DNA of 14,995 nt, taken from NCBI GenBank assembly GCA_031386065.1, contig JANNBZ010000302.1:1-14995 (forward strand), written 5' to 3'. Position numbers and translations under genes: made by a program. Under the pieces are notes generated by a model. It did no database searches. It had not been told where the DNA came from and saw only the letters and a list, made by a program, of their open reading frames with translations. This document shows, piece after piece, positions 7,671 to 12,676 of this stretch (its first letter is position 1; each line of letters starts with the position of its first letter). This DNA is from JANYJJ01 sp031386065. Its GTDB lineage: Bacteria > Pseudomonadota > Gammaproteobacteria > Burkholderiales > Burkholderiaceae_C.

Positions 7671-7680
7671 CTGCCGATAG
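7654..7680 (+). promoter_or_regulatory. Sigma-28 (FliA) type promoter for fliD
   Basis: TCAAGGTC (7654-7661), an 11-base spacer and GCCGATAG (7673-7680) match the known flagellar sigma-28 consensus TAAAGTTT-N11-GCCGATAA. Agreement is 5 of 8 at -35 and 7 of 8 at -10, with exact spacing. The -10 ends 29 bases before the fliD start and downstream of the fliC2 stop, which fits class III transcription of fliD-fliS-fliT-ycgR. Confidence 0.65.
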
Positions 7681-7709
7681 ACACCGCACAACCACGATAG
7701 GGAGCACCC

Positions 7710-9146
7710 ATGGCCGGACTTTCGTCCCCTGGGATCGGCAGTGGGCTCGACGTCAACAGCATCGTTTCACAGTTGGTGGCCATCGAGCGGCAACCGATCG
7801 CGGTGCTGCAGACCTCGGCCAACAAGCTGCAAACGCAGTTGTCTGCGATGGGCAAGCTGCAAAGCCTGACTTCGGCGCTGCGCGATGCCGCAACGCCGCT
7901 GCTCAGCGCCGACTCGTACGCACAAACCACGGCGACGTCGGGCGACGCCACTGCCGTCACCGCCACCTCGACCACCAAGGCTGCGCCCGGCAGCTATGCC
8001 ATTTCAGTGCAGTCGCTGTCGGCCGGGCAGACGCTGGTCAGCGCATCGGGGCAGTTCGCCAATTCGGCCGCCTTCGTGGGCACCGGCTCGCTGACGCTGA
8101 GCGTGGGCACCTGGACGACTGACCTGACGACCTTCACGCCGAAGAGCGGCTCGTCCGACGTGGTCATCAACATCATTGCCGGCGAAGACAGCCTGGCCTC
8201 GGTGCGCGACAAGATCAACGCTGCCAACGCCGGCGTCACCGCGTCCATCATCACCGACACCAGTGGCTCGCGGCTGTCGCTGCAGTCGGCCGTGAACGGT
8301 GCCGAGAACGGTTTCAGGCTGACCACCGTCGACGACGACACGCTGAACAACGACAACGCCGGCCTGTCGCGGCTGACCTACAACCCGGCCGTGGCACCGG
8401 CGCAGATGACGCGCACGCAAACCGCGGCCAACACCGCCGCCACCATCAACGGCATTGCGGTGGGCAGCGCCAGCGACACGCTGGTCGACGTGGTGTCGGG
8501 CATGACCATCAAGCTGGCCAAGATCACCACCACGCCGGTGACGCTGACGGTGACGCGCAACACCGAATCCATCAAGCAGTTGCTGGCCCGCTTCGCGTCG
8601 GCCTACAACGACTTGAATAAGTACCTGGGCGAGCAGACCAAGTACGACCCCGCCACCAAGACCGGTGCCCTGTTCCAGGGCGACAGCACGGTGGTCGGCA
8701 TCCAGAACCAGTTGCGCGCCATGTTGGGCCAAAGCAGCACCGCCACGCCCGCGTTCGCGCGCCTGAGCGACCTGGGCATGCAGATCCAGAAGGACGGCAC
8801 GCTGCAGGTGGTGACGGCCAAGGTCGACGAGGCGCTGAAGAACCTCAGCGGCGTGACCACGGCGCTGTCGAATTCCGACGCGCTGGAGCCGGCGAACAAC
8901 GGCCTGATCCGACGCATGTCGGCCTGGGCCGACGGCATGCTCGACGCGAAGGGCGCCCTGCCCGGTCGCAGCAAGACGATCCAGTCGCGCCTGACGGTGA
9001 ACCAGAAAGACCAGGAAAGCGTGGCCCGCCACGTGGCCGACACCGAAAAGCGGCTGCGCGCACAGTACAGCGCCCTCGACGCCAGCATGTCGAAGTTCAC
9101 GGCCCTGAGCAACTACGTGTCGCAGCAGTTCAGCATCCTGAAATAG
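7710..9146 (+). CDS. fliD: Flagellar hook-associated protein 2, filament cap FliD
   Basis: FliD forms the oligomeric cap at the growing filament tip that folds and inserts each flagellin monomer. 478 residues, a usual FliD length. The N-terminal domain opens with the hallmark SSPGIGSGLDVNSIVSQLV (5-23) and a following helix (VAIERQPIAVLQTS). The central part is a beta-rich flagellin_IN-like region (KINAANAGVTASI). The C-terminal half has the helical FliD_C domain (ESIKQLLARFASAYNDLNKYL; LSDLGMQIQKDGTL) and ends LSNYVSQQFSILK, a typical disordered-to-helical export tail. ATG 7710 has GGGAG six to seven bases upstream and sits just after the sigma-28 promoter. It is transcribed with fliS, fliT and ycgR. 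Confidence 0.96.
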   Translation: MAGLSSPGIGSGLDVNSIVSQLVAIERQPIAVLQTSANKLQTQLSAMGKLQSLTSALRDAATPLLSADSYAQTTATSGDATAVTATSTTKAAPGSYAISVQSLSAGQTLVSASGQFANSAAFVGTGSLTLSVGTWTTDLTTFTPKSGSSDVVINIIAGEDSLASVRDKINAANAGVTASIITDTSGSRLSLQSAVNGAENGFRLTTVDDDTLNNDNAGLSRLTYNPAVAPAQMTRTQTAANTAATINGIAVGSASDTLVDVVSGMTIKLAKITTTPVTLTVTRNTESIKQLLARFASAYNDLNKYLGEQTKYDPATKTGALFQGDSTVVGIQNQLRAMLGQSSTATPAFARLSDLGMQIQKDGTLQVVTAKVDEALKNLSGVTTALSNSDALEPANNGLIRRMSAWADGMLDAKGALPGRSKTIQSRLTVNQKDQESVARHVADTEKRLRAQYSALDASMSKFTALSNYVSQQFSILK

Positions 9147-9155
9147 CGCCAGCGC

Positions 9156-9171
9156 GGCCCGCCACCGGGCC
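9156..9171 (+). other. GC-rich hairpin after fliD
   Basis: GGCCCG (9156-9161) pairs with CGGGCC (9166-9171) around a 4-base loop, ten bases after the fliD stop. No T-run follows. It could reduce readthrough into fliS or protect the fliD message end; it is too weak a case to call a terminator. Confidence 0.4.
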
Positions 9172-9187
9172 GTCGGGCACTGCTGCG

Positions 9188-9203
9188 GCGTGCTGCAGCA
9201 CGC
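9188..9203. repeat. Perfect 16-base palindrome in fliD-fliS spacer
   Basis: GCGTGCTGCAGCACGC is a perfect palindrome in the 185-base spacer between the fliD stop and the preferred fliS start. With flanking bases (GCTGCG before, AGCCGC after) it could extend into a longer imperfect stem. Either a dimeric-regulator binding site or an RNA stem is possible. No gene is visible in the rest of this spacer. Confidence 0.45.
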
Positions 9204-9331
9204 AGCCGCGCGCCCCGTGCGCAGGCCTGCGCCGCCACCTCAAACCAGCTCGGGATTCGGCGGCAATTCAAGTTCAAGTTGGCGCGCCGGCAGGCCGATA
9301 CAGGGTGCAGGCACTGCAAACCACACACCCC

Positions 9332-9778
9332 ATGTACGCACCTCACAAGACCCATGCACAAACCTACCGCCAGGTCGAACTGCACAGCCGCGTTGACACG
9401 GCGCACCCGCACCAGCTCGTGACCCTGCTGTTCGACGGCGTGGTCGAAAGCATCGACACCGCGCGCGGCGCCATGCAGCGCGGCGACGTGCTGGCCAAGT
9501 GCAACGCCATCGGCCGCGCGGTGCGCATCGTCGACGAGGGCCTGAAGTCCAGCCTGAACCTCAGCGCAGGCGGCGGCCTGGCCACCGACCTGCACGAGCT
9601 GTACGGCTACCTGGTGCTGCGCCTGACGCAGGCCAATGCACGCAACGACCTGAAAGCGCTGGAAGAGGCCCGTGCGCTGGTGGAGCCGCTGCGCTCGGCG
9701 TGGGTTGCTATCGGTTCACAGGTCGGCGCGCAGGTCGGCGCGCAGGCCGACGCACAACGCCTGGCACGGGCCGCCTGA
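9332..9778 (+). CDS. fliS: Flagellin export chaperone FliS
   Basis: Cytoplasmic chaperone that binds the C-terminal D0 helix of flagellin and prevents premature polymerisation. 148 residues from ATG 9332. Family features are the start MYA...A-x-T-Y-R-Q-V-E-L (classically MY-x-Y-x-x-v), then AHPHQLVTLLFDGVVESIDTA (cf. 'P..Li.mLYdG'), then IGRAVRIVDEGLKSSLNL (cf. 'i..A..Ii..L...Ld') and the LYGYLVLRLTQAN helix. An upstream GTG at 9305 is also possible, but family starts favour ATG 9332. No clear Shine-Dalgarno is visible for either. The C-terminus carries an unusual GAQ-rich tail encoded by a 12-base tandem repeat. fliT follows after 53 bases. Confidence 0.93.
   Translation: MYAPHKTHAQTYRQVELHSRVDTAHPHQLVTLLFDGVVESIDTARGAMQRGDVLAKCNAIGRAVRIVDEGLKSSLNLSAGGGLATDLHELYGYLVLRLTQANARNDLKALEEARALVEPLRSAWVAIGSQVGAQVGAQADAQRLARAA
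9721..9756 (+). repeat. 12-base tandem repeat in the 3' end of fliS
   Basis: GGTCGGCGCGCA occurs at 9721-9732 and identically at 9733-9744. A degenerate third copy, GGCCGACGCACA, is at 9745-9756. The encoded tail is V-G-A-Q-V-G-A-Q-A-D-A-Q. Twelve-base units keep the reading frame, so copy-number change would lengthen or shorten the FliS tail without disrupting it. Confidence 0.85.
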
Positions 9779-9831
9779 TGCGACACCACTCGGCACATCG
9801 GATGCGGTCCACCTCACCCCAGGAAGCCCTC

Positions 9832-10131
9832 ATGAACTCGGACCTGTTGAACTACTACGAAGCCATCGAGCAAGCCAGCCACGACATGCTGGCGGCCGCC
9901 CGCGTCGGCAACTGGGACCACGTGGTGAAGCTCGAAGGGGCGTGCGCGCTGCTGATCTCGCAGCTCAAGCACGCGGCGGCGCAGAAGCCGCTGGCCTCGG
10001 ACGAAGCGCAGCTGAAGTCGCGCATCATGCAGCGCATCCTGGTCAACGACGCCGAGATCCGGCAGCTCGCCGAGCCCTGGCTCGAAGACCTGGACGACCT
10101 GCTGGCCGGCCGCCCGAAAACCATTCACTGA
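9832..10131 (+). CDS. fliT: Flagellar chaperone FliT-like protein
   Basis: Probable export chaperone for the cap protein FliD; in enterobacteria it is also an anti-FlhDC factor. 99 residues, nearly all helical: LLNYYEAIEQASHDMLAAA (5-23), a W-D-x-V-V-x-L-E segment (28-35), then LKSRIMQRILVNDAEIRQL and PWLEDLDDLL, which is the size and helix layout of betaproteobacterial FliT. ATG 9832 has AGGAAG (9821-9826) at good distance. It lies between fliS and ycgR and overlaps the ycgR start by one base (TGATG), so the two are translationally coupled. FliT sequences are poorly conserved, so the name relies largely on size, helical pattern and position. Confidence 0.85.
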   Translation: MNSDLLNYYEAIEQASHDMLAAARVGNWDHVVKLEGACALLISQLKHAAAQKPLASDEAQLKSRIMQRILVNDAEIRQLAEPWLEDLDDLLAGRPKTIH

Positions 10132-10940
10132 TGATCGATCAGCAGCAGCCAATGACCACACCGCAGCAGCCGATGGACACCTTGCCCATGCCCTTGCACG
10201 CGCTGGACGAACTGTCTGCCAGCCACGGCGGGCTGGACGACTTTCGCCTGACCTCGGCGGCCGAGCTGGCCGCCGTCTTCAAGACCCTGCGCGACGGCAA
10301 CGTGGCGCTGAACCTGAACGGGCCTGACGGGCTGGTCGTCACCGCCACGCTGTGGGCGATGGACGCCGAGCGCGGTGTGCTGAGCTTCAGCGTCGAGTCG
10401 GACACGCCGCAGCTCGAAGCGCTGGTGGAGTCTGACGAAGCGGTGGTGGTCGGCTACCTCGACAGCGTGAAGCTGCAGTTCGACGTGAACCAGCTGGTGC
10501 TGGTGCACAACGGCCGCAGCACCGCCTTGAACTGCGCCTACCCGCGCGAGGTGTTCCGCTTCCAGCGGCGCAACGGCTACCGGGTCCGCCCGATGGTGCG
10601 CAGCGCGCCGACCGCGCGGCTGCGCCACCCGATGATTCCCGACATGCAGCTGCGCCTGCGCGTGCTCGACGTGAGCATTGGCGGCTGCGCGCTGTTCCTG
10701 CCCGACAACGTGCCGCCGATGAACCCCGGCGTGTTGCTGAACGGCGTGCAGCTCGACCTGGACACCGACACGCGCATCCACACCAGCCTGCGCATGCAGC
10801 ACGTGACCTCGCTCAACCCCGACTCGAAGGGCGTGCGGCTGGGCTGTGAAATGGTCACCCCCGGCACCGAGGGCCTGCGCGCCCTGCAGCTCTACATCGA
10901 CCAAACGCAAAAGCGGCGCCGTTTGATGGCGCTGGATTAG
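10131..10940 (+). CDS. ycgR: YcgR-like flagellar brake protein (PilZN-PilZ, c-di-GMP receptor)
   Basis: 269 residues. The N-terminal ~40 residues are Gln/Pro-rich. Residues ~38-140 form a YcgR (PilZN) domain, and ~141-262 a PilZ domain. The PilZ c-di-GMP signature is complete: RxxxR at R147-N-G-Y-R151, preceded by FRFQRR, and DxSxxG at D180-V-S-I-G-G185. When c-di-GMP rises, YcgR proteins bind the flagellar switch or stator and slow or bias the motor; here that function is inferred from family and context. The ATG at 10131 overlaps the fliT stop (TGATG). An internal ATG at 10152 is an alternative, since neither has a strong SD. Last gene of the filament operon; its stop is 12 bases from the convergent desuccinylase stop, and no terminator is visible between them. 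Confidence 0.92.
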   Translation: MIDQQQPMTTPQQPMDTLPMPLHALDELSASHGGLDDFRLTSAAELAAVFKTLRDGNVALNLNGPDGLVVTATLWAMDAERGVLSFSVESDTPQLEALVESDEAVVVGYLDSVKLQFDVNQLVLVHNGRSTALNCAYPREVFRFQRRNGYRVRPMVRSAPTARLRHPMIPDMQLRLRVLDVSIGGCALFLPDNVPPMNPGVLLNGVQLDLDTDTRIHTSLRMQHVTSLNPDSKGVRLGCEMVTPGTEGLRALQLYIDQTQKRRRLMALD

Positions 10941-10952
10941 CGCCTGGCCGGT

Positions 10953-12071
10953 TCACTGGCTCGACAGCTTGCCGCTGCGCACCGGTGTGCGGCCAGCCAC
11001 CTTGAACAGTGGCCGCCCGGCAGACGTGAAGCGCTGCCATTCGCGCGCGAACAGCAGGCCGCCGGTGCGCGTGGCGAGCGCGCAGACCTCGCCGCTGACC
11101 GGGTCGATCACCTCGGCGATCACATCGCCGGCGCGCACCACCTCGCCGATCTGCCGCAGGTAGACCACCACCCCGCTGATCGGCGTCGACACCACGTCGC
11201 AGCCGTTCAGCGGCGTGGCCGGGTTCGGCAGCGGCGGCAACTCGGGCAGCGGCCCGTCGATGAAGCCACGGTGCGTCAGGAAGGCCAGCAGCGCATCTGC
11301 GTCGGCGCCGGCCAGCGGGTGCGACACATCGGCCTGGCCGCGCAGTTCGAGGGTGACACTCAAGCAACCCAGCGGAATCGGATGGCGTTCGCCGAAGTGC
11401 GCTTGCAGCCGCCACCACAGGCGCGAGCAGGCCTCGTCGAACGGGTCGTCGCCCGAGGTGTCGGCCAGCAGCGAGACCTGCGCGCCCACGCAACGCGCCA
11501 GCACTTCGGCCTGCGGCCACAGCGCGGTGCCGGTGTACAGGTGCAGCAGCGCTTCGCAGTCGCAGTGCAGGTCGATCACCACTTCGGCGTCGCAGGCCAG
11601 GCCAAGCAGCGTCTTGCGCTGGCTCATCAGTTCACTGTCTTCCGGCAGCGCCTTGACCAGGCCGAACAGCGCCGCGCGGACCACGCGCGCATTCGCCTGC
11701 GCGTCGCCGCCGAGCCGGCCTTCGAGCAACGGCAGCACGGGCTCGAACAGGTCGGCGTAGTGGCGGTTGAAGTTCTCGCCGCTGGCCAGGTCGAAGCGGC
11801 CGTGGTTGGTGCGCAGCACGCTCTGCGCCAGGCCAACCGGGTTCGCCACCGGCACCACCACCACCTCGCCGCGCAGGCGGCCGGCTGACTCCAGCGCGTG
11901 CAGGCGCTGGCGCAGGTGGTGCGCCACCAGCATGCCGGGCAGTTCGTCGGCATGCAGCGAGGCCTGGAAGTAAGCCTTGCGGCCGCTGTCAGCCGGGCCG
12001 TAGTGGAAGCTGACGATCTGGCGCTGCGTCAGCAGCGGCGCGCCGCGCAGGGCATGGTGGTGGGTTTGCAT
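10953..12071 (-). CDS. Succinylglutamate desuccinylase/aspartoacylase family zinc carboxypeptidase-like protein
   Basis: 372 residues. Zn-dependent amide hydrolase of the AstE/AspA (M14-like) fold. Probable zinc ligands and active-site elements: H40-A-D-E43 (HxxE), N-P-V-G (77-80), G-E-N-F-N-R-H-Y (98-105, substrate-binding N-R), DLHCD with H169, and E242 in TLELRG as probable general base. The C-terminal ~85 residues (STPISGVVVYLRQIGEVVRAGD) form a lipoyl/biotinyl-like beta domain common in the AspA-like subgroup. The substrate (an N-acyl amino acid or similar) cannot be told from sequence. No ast operon is nearby, so catabolic AstE is unlikely. It lies 24 bases after the GNAT gene and is probably cotranscribed with it. 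The start ATG 12071 lacks a clear SD. The gene neighbour transfers acyl groups to amino acids while this family removes them. Confidence 0.88.
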   Translation of the reverse strand: MQTHHHALRGAPLLTQRQIVSFHYGPADSGRKAYFQASLHADELPGMLVAHHLRQRLHALESAGRLRGEVVVVPVANPVGLAQSVLRTNHGRFDLASGENFNRHYADLFEPVLPLLEGRLGGDAQANARVVRAALFGLVKALPEDSELMSQRKTLLGLACDAEVVIDLHCDCEALLHLYTGTALWPQAEVLARCVGAQVSLLADTSGDDPFDEACSRLWWRLQAHFGERHPIPLGCLSVTLELRGQADVSHPLAGADADALLAFLTHRGFIDGPLPELPPLPNPATPLNGCDVVSTPISGVVVYLRQIGEVVRAGDVIAEVIDPVSGEVCALATRTGGLLFAREWQRFTSAGRPLFKVAGRTPVRSGKLSSQ

Positions 12072-12095
12072 GGGGTGAGCAGCAAGCCAGCCGCT

Positions 12096-12656
12096 TCACG
12101 CGGGATCGCGTCGCGGCGAAATGCCGGGCGGATTCGGGTGGATGCGGGCCATCGCGATCGCGTCGACATAGACGCCGTCGCGCATCGCGTAGCCGCGGTG
12201 CAGGCCTTCGACCTCGAAGCCGAACTTGCGGTACAGGCCAATCGCGGCCTCGTTGTCGGAGTACACCGTCAGCTCCAGGCGCAGCATGCCGAGCCAGCGG
12301 TCGGCGTAGTTGCACATCGCGGCCATCAGCGCGCTGCCCACGCCACGGCCCTGCGCTGCGCCGGTCACCGAAATGCCCAGCATCATCACGTGACGCCGCC
12401 GCGCCGCCAGCCCCGCCGGGTGCAGGCCGCAGGAGCCGACCACCTCGCCGCCGAGTTCGGCCACCAGCGGCAAGTCCAGCCGGCCGGGCACCGCGTTCTC
12501 GGCCAGGCGCCCGGCCCACAGTTCCTCGCTGGTGTAGGGCAGTTGCATCAGGTTGGCCAGCACGCCGGGCTCGGCCATGATGCGGGACATCGCGGCCGCG
12601 TCGTGCGTGGTGGCGCGGCGCACGGTGATGACGGGTTCGGAGCTTGAAACGGACAT
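12096..12656 (-). CDS. GNAT N-acetyltransferase, YhhY/AaaT-like
   Basis: 186 residues. Acetyl-CoA-dependent N-acetyltransferase resembling E. coli YhhY (AaaT), which acetylates certain L-amino acids. Visible features are the N-terminal beta strand ITVRRATTHDA, the acetyl-CoA pyrophosphate loop Q102-G-R-G-V-G (Q/RxxGxG/A) followed by SALM, and RLELTVYSDNEAAIGLYRKF (126-145) with GFEVEG and D-G-x-Y-V-D-A-x-x-M-A-R at the end, all in the order of YhhY. The start is ATG 12656, with AAGGA six to seven bases upstream; an in-frame GTG at 12677 would overlap the alaS stop. It begins 20 bases after alaS and is probably its cotranscribed neighbour. The substrate is inferred from the family only. Confidence 0.9.
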   Translation of the reverse strand: MSVSSSEPVITVRRATTHDAAAMSRIMAEPGVLANLMQLPYTSEELWAGRLAENAVPGRLDLPLVAELGGEVVGSCGLHPAGLAARRRHVMMLGISVTGAAQGRGVGSALMAAMCNYADRWLGMLRLELTVYSDNEAAIGLYRKFGFEVEGLHRGYAMRDGVYVDAIAMARIHPNPPGISPRRDPA

Positions 12657-12676
12657 GGGGCTTCCTTCAACGAACA

